DNA from: CALHVX01 sp039198065
GTDB taxonomy: Bacteria > Pseudomonadota > Gammaproteobacteria > Pseudomonadales > Azotimanducaceae
Direction: 5' to 3'
Length of the DNA stretch: 64,000 nt
NCBI GenBank assembly: GCA_039198065.1
Contig: JBCCTU010000001.1
Coordinates: forward strand, 186,001-250,000
Part shown: positions 17,045 through 26,335 of the stretch, piece by piece
How positions within the stretch are numbered: the stretch's first letter is position 1
Layout: the number at the start of each line of letters is the position of its first letter
The notes under the pieces: generated by a model
What the model was told of the DNA's origin: nothing
Databases searched by the model: none
The model's input: only the letters and a program-made list of their open reading frames with translations
Position numbers and translations under genes: made by a program

Positions 17045-18442
17045 TCAGGCCGCCTTATCTTCGCCCTGGATCTTCTTCGCCTTCTCGATGGCGTCTTCGA
17101 TGCTGCCGACCATGTAGAACGCGTCTTCCGGCAGGTGATCGTAGTCGCCTTCGAGCAGGCCCTTGAAGCTTCGCACCGTGTCTTCGCGCGACACGAACTT
17201 ACCGGGGTTACCCGTGAACTGCTCAGCAACGAAGAACGGCTGGCTGAAGAACTTCTGTGCTTTTCGTGCGCGGTACACGAGCTGCTTGTCTTCTTCAGAC
17301 AGCTCATCCATGCCGAGAATGGCGATGATGTCCTTGAGCTCCTGATAGCGCTGCAGCATCTGCTGAATACCCTGGGCGACCTGGTAGTGCTCTTCACCGA
17401 CAACCAGCGGGTCGAGCTGGCGGCTGGTGGAGTCGAGCGGATCGACGGCCGGGTAGATACCCAAGTCCGTGATGGCGCGCGACAGCGTTACCGTTGAATC
17501 CAGGTGCGCAAAGGTCGTTGCCGGTGACGGGTCCGTCAGGTCATCGGCCGGGACGTATACGGCCTGGATCGAGGTGATCGAGCCGGTGTTGGTCGTTGTG
17601 ATCCGCTCCTGCAACACGCCCATTTCTTCAGCCAGGTTGGGCTGGTAACCCACCGCCGACGGCATACGTCCGAGCAGTGCCGACACTTCCGTTCCGGCGA
17701 GCGTGTAGCGGTAGATGTTGTCGACGAACAGCAGAACGTCTTTACCTTCGTCGCGGAAACTTTCGGCCATGGTCAGGCCAGTCAGTGCAACCCGCAGGCG
17801 GTTGCCCGGCGGCTCGTTCATCTGCCCAAAGACCAGGGAGATTTTTTCTAGGACGCCCGCTTCTTCCATTTCGTAGTAGAAGTCGTTGCCCTCGCGGGTG
17901 CGTTCGCCAACACCGGCAAACACAGAAAGACCCGCGTGCTCGATGGCGATGTTTCGAATCAGTTCGAGCATGGTGACGGTCTTGCCGACACCGGCACCGC
18001 CGAAGAGGCCAACCTTACCGCCCTTCGCGAACGGGCAGATCAGGTCGATGACCTTAATGCCGGTCTCCAGCAGCTCGTTGCCGCCCTTCTGATCTTCGTA
18101 GCTTGGCGGCTTGCGGTGAATGGGCATGGTCGCCCGTGCGTTAACCGGGCCCTTCTCGTCAATCGGATTGCCCAGTACATCCATGATGCGACCGAGCGTT
18201 TCTTCACCGACCGGCACAGAGATAGGGGCACCGGTGTTGACCACTTCAAGGCCGCGGGACAAGCCGTCCGACGGTCCCATGGCGATGCCTCGCACGACGC
18301 CATCGCCGAGCTGCTGCTGGACTTCGATGGTCAGGCCGGTCTTGGTCACCGTAAGGGCGTCGTAGACCTTCGGCACGCTCTCGCGTTCGAACTCGACGTC
18401 GATGACCGCGCCAATGATTTGTACGATTCGACCGTTGCTCAT
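17045..18442 (-). CDS. atpD: ATP synthase F1 subunit beta
   Basis: The 465-residue catalytic subunit. The P-loop GGAGVGKTV (about residues 150-158), the catalytic-glutamate region GVGERTREGNDFY, LLFVDNIYR (Walker B) and the DELSEEDK (DELSEED) segment are all intact. It forms the alpha3-beta3 head with AtpA. Located in the atpIBEFHAGDC operon, 41 bases after atpG. Confidence 0.99.
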   Translation of the reverse strand: MSNGRIVQIIGAVIDVEFERESVPKVYDALTVTKTGLTIEVQQQLGDGVVRGIAMGPSDGLSRGLEVVNTGAPISVPVGEETLGRIMDVLGNPIDEKGPVNARATMPIHRKPPSYEDQKGGNELLETGIKVIDLICPFAKGGKVGLFGGAGVGKTVTMLELIRNIAIEHAGLSVFAGVGERTREGNDFYYEMEEAGVLEKISLVFGQMNEPPGNRLRVALTGLTMAESFRDEGKDVLLFVDNIYRYTLAGTEVSALLGRMPSAVGYQPNLAEEMGVLQERITTTNTGSITSIQAVYVPADDLTDPSPATTFAHLDSTVTLSRAITDLGIYPAVDPLDSTSRQLDPLVVGEEHYQVAQGIQQMLQRYQELKDIIAILGMDELSEEDKQLVYRARKAQKFFSQPFFVAEQFTGNPGKFVSREDTVRSFKGLLEGDYDHLPEDAFYMVGSIEDAIEKAKKIQGEDKAA

Positions 18443-18483
18443 GAAAACCTCGTGTTCGATCGGTTAGAGCGGGACCGGCGGCG

Positions 18484-19344
18484 TTAAACCGCAGCGGCAC
18501 CGCCAACAATTTCTGCAATTTCCTGGGTGATCGCGGCCTGGCGTGCGTTGTTGTAAATCAACGTCAGCTCATCGATCAGCTTCTCAGCGTTTTCTGTCGC
18601 GTTCTTCATAGCGATCATTTTCGCCGCTTGTTCACAAGCCGCGTTCTCGACCACCGCCTGATACACCTGCGACTCCATGAACCGCGTCATCAGCCCTTCG
18701 ATCAGTGGCTTTGCCTCGGGCTCGTAGATGTAATCCCACATATGCCGATAGGCATCGTTGTCTTCGGCATCGAGGGGCAGCAGCTGCCGGATAACCGGCT
18801 TCTGAGTCATCGTGTTAACGAACTCGTTGCTGGCGATGTAGAGCCGGTCGATGGTGCCGTCTTCGTAGGCATCGAGCATGACCTTGATGCCGCCGATCAG
18901 CTCACTGAGCTGCGGGATTTCGCCGACGTTGTTGATGCTCGATACGACGTTACCGCCGACGGATCGGAAAAACGCCGACGCCTTGTTTCCAATCAATCCG
19001 AGATCGACGTCCACGGACTGGTTGTGCCATTCCGCCATAGTCTTCACGAGATCCCGGAACAGGTTGACGTTCAAACCGCCACACAACCCTTTATCCGTTG
19101 AGACCACAATGAAGCCGATGCGCTTGACCTCGCGCTGTTCCATGTAGATGTGGTGATACTCAGGCTTAGCGTTGGCCAGGTGGCCAATCACCGCGCGGAT
19201 TTTCTCGGCGTAGGGCTTTCCCTGGGCCATACGATCCTGCGTGCGGCGCATCTTGCTCGCCGCAACCATCTGCATGGCGCTGGTTATCTTCTGCGTGTTG
19301 TTCACGCTCTTGATCTTGGTCTTGATTTCTTTGCCGACTGCCAT
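18484..19344 (-). CDS. atpG: ATP synthase F1 subunit gamma
   Basis: The 286-residue rotor shaft. The start is the ATG giving MAVGKEIKTKIKSV, with GAGG six to seven bases upstream; the longer open frame to 19428 adds a poorly conserved basic leader and is rejected. N- and C-terminal helices forming the coiled-coil shaft (KITSAMQMVAASKMRR; YNNARQAAITQEIAEIVGGA) are conserved, as is STDKGLCGGLN. Confidence 0.98.
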   Translation of the reverse strand: MAVGKEIKTKIKSVNNTQKITSAMQMVAASKMRRTQDRMAQGKPYAEKIRAVIGHLANAKPEYHHIYMEQREVKRIGFIVVSTDKGLCGGLNVNLFRDLVKTMAEWHNQSVDVDLGLIGNKASAFFRSVGGNVVSSINNVGEIPQLSELIGGIKVMLDAYEDGTIDRLYIASNEFVNTMTQKPVIRQLLPLDAEDNDAYRHMWDYIYEPEAKPLIEGLMTRFMESQVYQAVVENAACEQAAKMIAMKNATENAEKLIDELTLIYNNARQAAITQEIAEIVGGAAAV

Positions 19345-19372
19345 GGGCGTCCTCTGCTGCGTCCGCGCGCGA

Positions 19373-20917
19373 TCAGTACGTCTGCGTTTCTTTGAACTGC
19401 GTGATTGCCGAACGCATGGTGGCTTCAATCTCGTCGTTGTAACCGCCGTTGGTGTTGATGTCTTCCATGAACGCCGCGTGTTGGCTGTTCATGTACGAGA
19501 GCAGCGCCGCTTCGAAGTCGAGCACTTTCTCCACCGGTACGTCCTGCAGGAAGCCTTCGTTGGCCGCGTAGAGCACGACGCCTATCTCGGCGACGGACAT
19601 GGGGCTGTACTGCTTCTGCTTCATCAGCTCCGTAACGCGCTGCCCGTGCTCGAGCTGGCGACGGGTGGAATCGTCGAGGTCTGATGCAAACTGTGAGAAC
19701 GCCGCCAGCTCACGATACTGGGCGAGCGCGAGCTTAATGCCGCCGGAGATCTTCTTGATGAACTTGGTCTGCGCCGACCCACCGACCCGCGATACCGAGG
19801 TCCCCGGGCTCATGGCCGGGCGCAGGCCCGAGTTGAACAGGTTGGTCTCGAGGAAGATCTGGCCATCGGTAATGGAAATCACGTTCGTCGGTACGAACGC
19901 CGACACGTCCCCGGCCTGCGTTTCAATGATTGGCAGCGCCGTCAGCGAACCGGTCTTGCCCTTAACGCGACCGCCGGTCTGTTGCTCGACGTAGTCTGCG
20001 TTGACCCGCGCCGCGCGCTCCAGCAAGCGGCTGTGGAGGTAGAAGACGTCGCCGGGGAAGGCTTCGCGACCCGGTGGGCGCTTGAGCAGCAGCGAAATCT
20101 GCCGGTAAGCGACGGCCTGTTTTGAGAGATCGTCATAGATGATCAGCGCGTCTTCGCCACTGTCGCGGAAAAACTCACCCATCGCGCAACCCGAGTACGG
20201 TGCGATGAACTGCATCGGCGCCGGATCAGAGGCGCTGGCGACAACGACGATCGTGTACTCAAGCGCACCGTAGCTGTCCAGCGTACGTACGATGTTGGCG
20301 ACGGTAGACATCTTCTGGCCAACGGCCACGTAGATGCACTTAACGTTTTTACCCTTCTGGTTGATGATCGTATCGATCGCAACCGCCGTCTTACCGATCT
20401 GGCGGTCACCGATGATCAACTCACGCTGACCGCGACCGATCGGCACCATGGCGTCGATAGCCTTAAGGCCCGTCTGCACCGGCTGGTCTACGGACTGGCG
20501 GGCAATAACGCCGGGGGCGACCTTTTCGATCGGCGACGACTCCGTCGCGTTGATCGGGCCCTTTCCATCAATCGGATTGCCCAGAGCATCGACAACACGG
20601 CCGAGCAGATCGGCACCCACAGGCACTTCAAGAATTCGCCCGGTGCAGCGCGCTGTATCGCCTTCCGAGAGACCCAGGTAGTCACCGAGAACAACGACAC
20701 CGACGGAGTCCCGCTCCAGATTGAGCGCCATTCCGTACACACCGCCAGAAAATTCGATCATCTCACCGTACTGGGCCTCGGCCAGACCGTGGATGCGGAC
20801 GATGCCGTCGGAAACGCTGACGATCGTGCCCTCGTTCTGCGCCTCGGCCTGAACGTTCAGGCTCTGAATGCGGCCCTTGATGATCTCGCTGATCTCAGAC
20901 GGATTCAGTTGCTGCAT
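19373..20917 (-). CDS. atpA: ATP synthase F1 subunit alpha
   Basis: This 514-residue regulatory nucleotide-binding subunit has a P-loop GDRQIGKTA (about residues 169-177), LIIYDDLSKQAVAYRQ and PGREAFPGDVFYLHSRLLERAA, all characteristic of AtpA. It starts MQQLNPSEISEIIKGRI, normal for gammaproteobacteria. Gaps of 28 bases separate it from atpH and atpG. Confidence 0.99.
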   Translation of the reverse strand: MQQLNPSEISEIIKGRIQSLNVQAEAQNEGTIVSVSDGIVRIHGLAEAQYGEMIEFSGGVYGMALNLERDSVGVVVLGDYLGLSEGDTARCTGRILEVPVGADLLGRVVDALGNPIDGKGPINATESSPIEKVAPGVIARQSVDQPVQTGLKAIDAMVPIGRGQRELIIGDRQIGKTAVAIDTIINQKGKNVKCIYVAVGQKMSTVANIVRTLDSYGALEYTIVVVASASDPAPMQFIAPYSGCAMGEFFRDSGEDALIIYDDLSKQAVAYRQISLLLKRPPGREAFPGDVFYLHSRLLERAARVNADYVEQQTGGRVKGKTGSLTALPIIETQAGDVSAFVPTNVISITDGQIFLETNLFNSGLRPAMSPGTSVSRVGGSAQTKFIKKISGGIKLALAQYRELAAFSQFASDLDDSTRRQLEHGQRVTELMKQKQYSPMSVAEIGVVLYAANEGFLQDVPVEKVLDFEAALLSYMNSQHAAFMEDINTNGGYNDEIEATMRSAITQFKETQTY

Positions 20918-20945
20918 GTTTGCTATTCCTGGTTGTGCTGCGGCG

Positions 20946-21485
20946 TCAGTTGCGCTGCAGCGTCTCTTTCAATTTGTTAAGCCGACCGGAGATGGAATTG
21001 TCGATGACCGTGTCGCCGGCGCGGATAATGACGCCACCAAGCAGGGAGTCGTCTGTGCGACTGTTCAGTTCGATCGACTTATCAAAGCGCTTGGCCAGCG
21101 CTGCGGCCAGCGTGCTCTCTTGTTCCGCGGTCAGCGGAAACGCGGACAGGACCTCAACGTCAAGGCTCTGCTCTTCCTGCGCGCGCAGTACTTCAAACTG
21201 CTCGGCGATCTCGGCCAACAGCGGTAGCCGCTTGTTATCCGCAAGCACACCGAGGAAGCGGCGTGCACGATCGTTCAGCTGGTCCTTGAACAGGTCCGCG
21301 AGCCGCGAGGCCTTGGCGCTGTCTGGCAGCGTAGGCGCATCGAGAAACTGATGGATCGTTTCGTCCGCGACCGCTTCGCCGAGCAGCGCGAGCATCCCGG
21401 ACCAGCGCGCAAGATCGCCATCCGCTTTGGCGATATCGAACGCCGCAGACGCGTAAGGCCGTGCCAGCGTGGCGAGCTCAGCCAT
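20946..21485 (-). CDS. atpH: ATP synthase F1 subunit delta
   Basis: The 179-residue peripheral-stalk subunit joins F1 to the b subunits. N-terminal LARPYASAAFDIAKADG and C-terminal GGVIIRAGDTVIDNSISGRLNKL are family signatures. The gap from atpF is two bases, indicating translational coupling. Confidence 0.98.
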   Translation of the reverse strand: MAELATLARPYASAAFDIAKADGDLARWSGMLALLGEAVADETIHQFLDAPTLPDSAKASRLADLFKDQLNDRARRFLGVLADNKRLPLLAEIAEQFEVLRAQEEQSLDVEVLSAFPLTAEQESTLAAALAKRFDKSIELNSRTDDSLLGGVIIRAGDTVIDNSISGRLNKLKETLQRN

Positions 21486-21487
21486 CG

Positions 21488-21958
21488 TTAAAGCTCCGCC
21501 GCGAGCTTATCGAGCATGGCGGCATGCTTGCTCGCATCAATCGATTCACCAAGCACGCGCTCAGCACCTGCAATGGCCAGCGTCGATACCTGAGCCCGAA
21601 GCCCTTCCTTCGCTCGGTTGGCTTCCTGCTCGATCTCCGCGCGGGCCGATTCGATCAGCCGCGCACCTTCTTCCTGAGCCTGAGCCTTGGCTTCTTCCAC
21701 CATCTGAGCCGCGCGGGCACGCGCTTGCTCGAGGATCTCGGCGGCCTGAGCCTTCGCTTCATCGAGCTGCGCATCGGCGCTCGCCTTAGCGGCTTCCAGG
21801 TTCTTCTCCGCCCGCTCGGACGCAGCGAGACCTTCGGCAATCGCCGCCTGGCGCTCACGCATCGCGGTAATGATTGGTGGCCAGATGAACTTCCAGCAGA
21901 ACCAGAGGAACACCAGAAATGTGATGGTCTGGCCGATGAGAGTTGCGTTGAGATTCAT
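21488..21958 (-). CDS. atpF: ATP synthase Fo subunit b
   Basis: This is the 156-residue peripheral-stalk dimer subunit. One N-terminal transmembrane helix (about residues 5-27, INxNxTxIGQ-type start) is followed by a long Ala/Glu/Lys-rich coiled coil to the end (RQAAIAEGLAASERAEKNL and onwards). Length matches the E. coli protein. Confidence 0.98.
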   Translation of the reverse strand: MNLNATLIGQTITFLVFLWFCWKFIWPPIITAMRERQAAIAEGLAASERAEKNLEAAKASADAQLDEAKAQAAEILEQARARAAQMVEEAKAQAQEEGARLIESARAEIEQEANRAKEGLRAQVSTLAIAGAERVLGESIDASKHAAMLDKLAAEL

Positions 21959-22005
21959 CGCGTTACCTCAGCGAGGGTTGGGCTTCCTGATTACTCGTGG
22001 GTCGT

Positions 22006-22233
22006 TCAGACCGCAAAGATCAGGTAGAGGCCGATACCCACGGCGATCATCGGCACGGCGTCTACAAGGCCGAGGATGATGAAGAGCTGCGTGCGCAGGG
22101 TCGGCAACAGTTCCGGCTGACGTGCAACGCCATCCATGAAGCGTCCGCCGAGCAGGCCTACGCCGATGGAGGCGCCGATAGCCGCCAGACCCATCATCAG
22201 TGCCCCTGCGAGGAAAACTAGCCCTTGTTCCAT
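22006..22233 (-). CDS. atpE: ATP synthase Fo subunit c
   Basis: The 75-residue rotor-ring hairpin has two Gly/Ala-rich transmembrane helices joined by a polar loop with the conserved ARQPE. The ion-carrying carboxylate is Asp58 in the second helix (GLVDAVPMIAVG), and helix one lacks the Gln/Glu ligands of sodium-type rings. This indicates proton coupling. Confidence 0.98.
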   Translation of the reverse strand: MEQGLVFLAGALMMGLAAIGASIGVGLLGGRFMDGVARQPELLPTLRTQLFIILGLVDAVPMIAVGIGLYLIFAV

Positions 22234-22317
22234 GATTACTCCCGTCTACGTATGTTGGGGTTGTTAAGGATTGATTCGTTTCGAGTGAGCGCCGACGACC
22301 ACGGCCGGCGCCGGTAC

Positions 22318-23163
22318 TCAGTGCTCTTCGTGCTCGTGCGCCTGGGTCAGGTAGACGATGGTCAACACGGCGAATACGAACGCCTGCAGCGTGATCACGA
22401 TGACGTGGAACACGGCCCAGCCCCACTGCAGGACACCACCGAAGATGCCGAGAAACAGGCCGCCGCCAAACATCAGCGCGATGAGAACAAAGATGAGCTC
22501 TCCGGCGTACATATTGCCGAACAGGCGCAGCCCGAGCGAAAGCGGCTTGGCGATCAGGGTGACGCCCTCAAGCAGCAGGTTCACCGGTGCCGCCCATGGC
22601 GGGAACGGGTGAAAGAGAAGTTCTGCTGCGAAACCACCGGCGCCTTTGCACTTGATGCTGTAGTACACAATGAAGGCAAACACCGTAAGCGACATGCCCA
22701 TGGTGATGTTGGGGTCCGTGCTCGGCACGACCTTCATGTGCGAAATACCAAGCGAACCTGCCAGGTATGGAATCCAGTCCACGGGCACCAGATCCATAAG
22801 GTTCATCAGAAACACCCACACGAAGATCGTCAGCGCCATCGGGGCAACGAGATCGTTGGTGAGGGTGAAAATGCTGCGGGTGGTGTCGTCGATGAAGTCG
22901 ACGATCATCTCGACGAAATTCTGCGTCGGTCCAGGTACGCCGGCCGTTGCCGACTTGGCAACGCGATAGAAAATCCAAGTAAATAGGCCGCCGAGCACGA
23001 CGCTCCACAGCATGCTGTCGACGTTGATGGCCATGAAGCCCATCTGCGCCGCCTCTTCGGCGTTGTGTGCGAAGCCCCAATGCCCGTCCGGCAAGCGGCC
23101 AAAGGTGAGGTTCGTGAGATGGTGCTCGATGTACTCGGTACCGCTCTCGTATTCGGTCGCCAT
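22318..23163 (-). CDS. atpB: ATP synthase Fo subunit a
   Basis: The 281-residue stator subunit forms the proton half-channels. Five to six transmembrane helices are present; the essential Arg lies in LSLGLRLFGNMYAGELI (about residue 220). It has an N-terminal extension facing the periplasm, as in E. coli. It lies 46 bases after atpI. Confidence 0.98.
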   Translation of the reverse strand: MATEYESGTEYIEHHLTNLTFGRLPDGHWGFAHNAEEAAQMGFMAINVDSMLWSVVLGGLFTWIFYRVAKSATAGVPGPTQNFVEMIVDFIDDTTRSIFTLTNDLVAPMALTIFVWVFLMNLMDLVPVDWIPYLAGSLGISHMKVVPSTDPNITMGMSLTVFAFIVYYSIKCKGAGGFAAELLFHPFPPWAAPVNLLLEGVTLIAKPLSLGLRLFGNMYAGELIFVLIALMFGGGLFLGIFGGVLQWGWAVFHVIVITLQAFVFAVLTIVYLTQAHEHEEH

Positions 23164-23209
23164 GCTCTCGTTACCCCGGGCCGTTCAACCCTCGATCTCT
23201 CTAAACTCT

Positions 23210-23656
23210 TCACTCGGCGCCGCGCCTAAGCCGCCGCAGCCGCACAATCCAATCTATCCCAACCGCTGCCGAAAACCCGGCGACGAGCGGGAGCCGCCAC
23301 TGCGCGTCAACCCGGCTCATTGCCAACGCCAGAAGTAGCGCGATCAGCCAAAAGCGACTTGCCGCTAATCCGAGCGCCAGGCCGGCAAGCAACCGCGAGC
23401 TTGCGGCACCCCCGGCAACGCGGCGTCGCACACCGGCTCGCTCCGCGAACGGGTCGCTAACAGCGCCGAGCGCCGCGCTGCGCCGCTCGATGCGATCTGC
23501 CCAACGCTCTAGCAGGGTCGACGGGACGATCACCAGAGCAGCCCCGCCTGTGGCCGCAACAGATGCGTTTAAACCCCAGGCCAGCGCCGCACCGACGGCT
23601 ACGGCAAGCATAGTCAGCACGGCGGAGAGCGTAGGATTTGCGGACATCGGTGGCAT
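23210..23656 (-). CDS. atpI: ATP synthase protein I (AtpI)
   Basis: This is a 148-residue hydrophobic protein with about four transmembrane segments at the head of the atp operon. AtpI proteins assist assembly of the c-ring and perhaps magnesium or calcium supply. Sequence conservation in the family is low, so the call rests mainly on position, topology and size. The start could be MPPMSAN (23656) or the internal MSAN three codons later. Confidence 0.8.
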   Translation of the reverse strand: MPPMSANPTLSAVLTMLAVAVGAALAWGLNASVAATGGAALVIVPSTLLERWADRIERRSAALGAVSDPFAERAGVRRRVAGGAASSRLLAGLALGLAASRFWLIALLLALAMSRVDAQWRLPLVAGFSAAVGIDWIVRLRRLRRGAE

Positions 23657-23712
23657 GGGCTGCGGGACGCCGCTCGATCGGCACGGTCACTGCCGCTTAA
23701 TGAGCGGCGCGT

Positions 23713-23741
23713 AGTATAGGGAGGGTGCTGCGGCGCAGCAA
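23713..23741 (-). promoter_or_regulatory. candidate atp operon promoter
   Basis: On the minus strand TTGCTG (23736-23741) and TATACT (23713-23718) are 17 bp apart, giving a start near 23706, about 50 bp before atpI. The spacer contains a palindrome TGCTGC-GCC-GCAGCA. Only the -10 is a strong match (5/6). Confidence 0.5.
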
Positions 23742-23758
23742 TGCAAGCGCCACGTTAA

Positions 23759-23778
23759 TTTTCACAGATTTGTGAAAA
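23759..23778. promoter_or_regulatory. perfect palindrome upstream of atp promoter
   Basis: TTTTCACA-GATT-TGTGAAAA is a perfect 8-bp-arm inverted repeat just upstream of the candidate atp -35 and downstream of the parB terminator. Position and symmetry suit an activator or repressor site; the protein is unknown. It could also form a weak second hairpin for termination of parAB transcripts. Confidence 0.45.
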
Positions 23779-23781
23779 GAC

Positions 23782-23802
23782 AAAAATACCCCGTCGACGG
23801 GG
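23782..23802 (-). terminator. intrinsic terminator of the parAB-side operon
   Basis: Reading the minus strand, CCCCG-TCGA-CGGGG is followed by TATTTTTG, a short GC stem with a T-run, 48 bases beyond the parB stop. It separates the parB transcription unit from the atp operon. Confidence 0.75.
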
Positions 23803-23849
23803 CGGTATCGACACTCGCCGCGAGCCGAGTCGGCCCGTCGCGCGGACTC

Positions 23850-24797
23850 TCAGCGCAGGTGCGCGAGTACGCCGTCGAGTTCATCGAGACTGGAAAAAGC
23901 GATGGATACCTCGCCGCGGCCTCGGGCGGACTGCCGGATTCTGACCGGGGCACCGAGCTTGTCGCTCAACTCCCGTTCCAGCACCGCCACGTCCGCATCC
24001 GGCGCCGCGGATTTATCCTTCGAGCCCGACGTAGCGCCGTTACCGGCGCCGGCCTGCCAGCGGCGCACCAGGGCCTCGGCTTGCCGCGCGGAAAGGCCTT
24101 TCTCGATGACTTCTGCCGCCGCCCGCTCCTGATCGAGGGGCGCAAGGCTCAGCAGCGCCCGGGCATGGCCCATATCCAGGTCACCGTTCGCCAGCAGATC
24201 GCGAACCTTGGGGGCGAGATTCAGCAGTCGCATCATATTCGCCACCGCGGTCCGCGATTTTCCGACGGTATCGGCGATCTGTTGTTGCGTCAGCGCGAAT
24301 TCAGCCTTGAGGCGCTCATAGGCCATGGCCTCTTCCAGCGGATTAAGGTCTTCGCGCTGAATGTTCTCAATCAAGGCCATGGCGCTGGCTGCACGATCAT
24401 CGACCTCGCGAACCACCACCGGAACCTGTTTAAGCCCTGCCCGTTGCGCCGCTCGCAGGCGGCGCTCACCGGCAATGAGTTCAAACCGCTGTCCCGGCCG
24501 CGGACGCACGACCAACGGCTGCATTAAGCCCTGCGTCTTGATGGACGCAGCAAGGTCGTCGAGGGCGGCGTCGTCGAACTCCCGCCGCGGTTGAAACGGG
24601 CTGGGCCCGACGCTAGTGACAGCTACGTGGGTCAAGGTACCGTCTTTAACGCGGTCGGGTGCGGTAACCTTCGGTGTCTGGACGCTGGCTTGCTGTGACT
24701 CAGCCGCGGTTGGCTCATTCGTGCTGACCGGCGCCGCCGGCCGATTGCTGCTCGAAAGCAACGCATCGAGCCCTCGCCCCAATCGTTTCTTACTCAC
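23850..24797 (-). CDS. parB: chromosome partitioning protein ParB
   Basis: This is a 315-residue CTP-dependent DNA clamp that loads at parS and spreads. The start is GTG at 24797 (VSKKRLGRGLDALL), preceded by GGGAGG seven bases upstream; the longer open frame to 24845 is not needed. It shows the ParB box with GERRLRAAQRAGLKQVPVV (about residue 130), the helix-turn-helix EFALTQQQIADTVGKSRTAVANMMRLL and a C-terminal dimerisation domain. Its target sites are present at 37315-37330 and 37972-37987. Confidence 0.97.
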   Translation of the reverse strand: MSKKRLGRGLDALLSSSNRPAAPVSTNEPTAAESQQASVQTPKVTAPDRVKDGTLTHVAVTSVGPSPFQPRREFDDAALDDLAASIKTQGLMQPLVVRPRPGQRFELIAGERRLRAAQRAGLKQVPVVVREVDDRAASAMALIENIQREDLNPLEEAMAYERLKAEFALTQQQIADTVGKSRTAVANMMRLLNLAPKVRDLLANGDLDMGHARALLSLAPLDQERAAAEVIEKGLSARQAEALVRRWQAGAGNGATSGSKDKSAAPDADVAVLERELSDKLGAPVRIRQSARGRGEVSIAFSSLDELDGVLAHLR

Positions 24798-24860
24798 GAT
24801 TCGTCCTCCCAAACACCGCGCCAATACCCAGGAAGGCCCCGACACGGCTGTGAAACTCGT

Positions 24861-25655
24861 TTAGTTGTCGCGCGACACCGGCGCATCGGCCTGGGACAGG
24901 CTGTGCCGCCGCTTCAGCTCGGCAGCCAACGCCAGGTACGCGATGGCACCACGACTCTGGCGGTCGTAAATCATGGCCGGCAGGCCGTGGCTTGGTGCTT
25001 CCGCCAGCCGTACGTTGCGCGGGATGACCGTACGGAAGACACGATCGCCAAAGTGGCTGATGAGTTGCCGCGAAACGTCCCGGGTCAAACCGTTGCGCGG
25101 GTCGTACATGGTCCGCAGGATGCCTTCGATGGCGAGGGCCGGATTGCCGTGGGCCCGAACACCATCGATCGTCTCCATCAGCGCCGACAGGCCTTCTAAC
25201 GCGTAGTACTCGCACTGCATGGGTACGATAACGCCCTGCGATGCCATCAACGCGTTGAGCGTCAGTATGTTGAGCGACGGCGGGCAATCGATAATGACGT
25301 AGTCGAAGGCGACTCCGGGTTCCCCCAGCCGATCCGCGATCCGCCGCTCTCGGCCATCGGCTTCCATCAGTTGGACCTCCGCTGCGGTTAAATCCGCATT
25401 GGACGGCAGCAACGCATAGCCGCCTTCCGTGGTCCGAACAAGCGTCTCCAAGCCCGCGCCCTCGATGAGCCACTCGTAGCTCGAGCGCTCGAGCTCCCGC
25501 TTATCGACACCGCTTCCCATCGTTGCATTGCCCTGAGGATCGAGATCGATGAGCAACACGCGGCAACCTGCCTGGTGAAGCCCGGCCGACAGGTTGATCG
25601 CGGTCGTGGTTTTACCCACCCCACCCTTCTGGTTGGCTATGGAGATTACGTGCAT
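24861..25655 (-). CDS. parA: chromosome partitioning ATPase ParA (Soj)
   Basis: The 264-residue Walker-type ATPase moves ParB-origin complexes. The deviant Walker A KGGVGKTT is at residues 10-17; further signatures are IDLDPQGNATMGSG and DYVIIDCPPSLN. It sits between rsmG and parB, the standard order. The gap to parB is 63 bases. Confidence 0.98.
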   Translation of the reverse strand: MHVISIANQKGGVGKTTTAINLSAGLHQAGCRVLLIDLDPQGNATMGSGVDKRELERSSYEWLIEGAGLETLVRTTEGGYALLPSNADLTAAEVQLMEADGRERRIADRLGEPGVAFDYVIIDCPPSLNILTLNALMASQGVIVPMQCEYYALEGLSALMETIDGVRAHGNPALAIEGILRTMYDPRNGLTRDVSRQLISHFGDRVFRTVIPRNVRLAEAPSHGLPAMIYDRQSRGAIAYLALAAELKRRHSLSQADAPVSRDN

Positions 25656-25678
25656 CGCCGGATTGTGCCTGAATCCGC

Positions 25679-26335
25679 TCAGTACCGGGTTTCTTCGAGA
25701 ATCAGAACTTCGTGACGCGTCGGTAACCCGGGTATCGCAACCGAGTGGTGGGAACGCTGAACCCCCGCCGGCAATCCAGTGCTGACCGCCTCTTCATTAC
25801 CCCCAACAGGGTCGTCAGCGTGGTCATCAGCGCCAATATGCGTATGCAACACCATACAGCCATCCCGGGAGAGCAAATGCAGCCCGAGCGCCCAGATCTT
25901 TGCCGGTGGGGCCACCGCCCGCGACACCAGCGTCTGATTCAAGGCGGACGGGCGGTACAACTCCGCGTCGAGGCCAATGACCTGGACGTTGTCGAGGCCG
26001 AGCTCCCGAACACATGCGTTCAGGAACCGACACTTTTTCTCACTTCGCTCGAGCAGCGTGACCTGAGCCTGGGGCCGCATGATCGCGATTGGTAGTCCCG
26101 GTAGGCCGCCACCGGAACCGAGATCGATGATCCGGTCGCCGCGAACCCAGGGCAGGACACTGACGCTATCAAGAAGATGCCGCGGCACCAGCCGCTGGAT
26201 GTCCCGCCGGGAAACCAGGTTGGTCCCATTGTTCCATTTCAAAAGCAGCGCCCGATAGCCATCGAGCTGTTCGAGCTGCTGCTCACCGGCGGCGATGCCC
26301 AGCTCGATCAACCCGGCTTCGAGCGGATTTGCCAT
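25679..26335 (-). CDS. rsmG: 16S rRNA (guanine527-N7)-methyltransferase RsmG
   Basis: The 218-residue SAM-dependent methyltransferase modifies G527 of 16S rRNA. The motif I IIDLGSGGGLPGLPIAI (about residues 68-85) and LLERSEKKCRFL are typical. Its ATG overlaps the mnmG stop by one base (TGATG), so the two are translationally coupled. Confidence 0.97.
   Translation of the reverse strand: MANPLEAGLIELGIAAGEQQLEQLDGYRALLLKWNNGTNLVSRRDIQRLVPRHLLDSVSVLPWVRGDRIIDLGSGGGLPGLPIAIMRPQAQVTLLERSEKKCRFLNACVRELGLDNVQVIGLDAELYRPSALNQTLVSRAVAPPAKIWALGLHLLSRDGCMVLHTHIGADDHADDPVGGNEEAVSTGLPAGVQRSHHSVAIPGLPTRHEVLILEETRY

Noticed and set aside
22225..22986. 253-codon open frame on the plus strand
   Set aside because: Antisense to atpE/atpB; His/Arg/Glu-rich shadow of membrane-protein codons.
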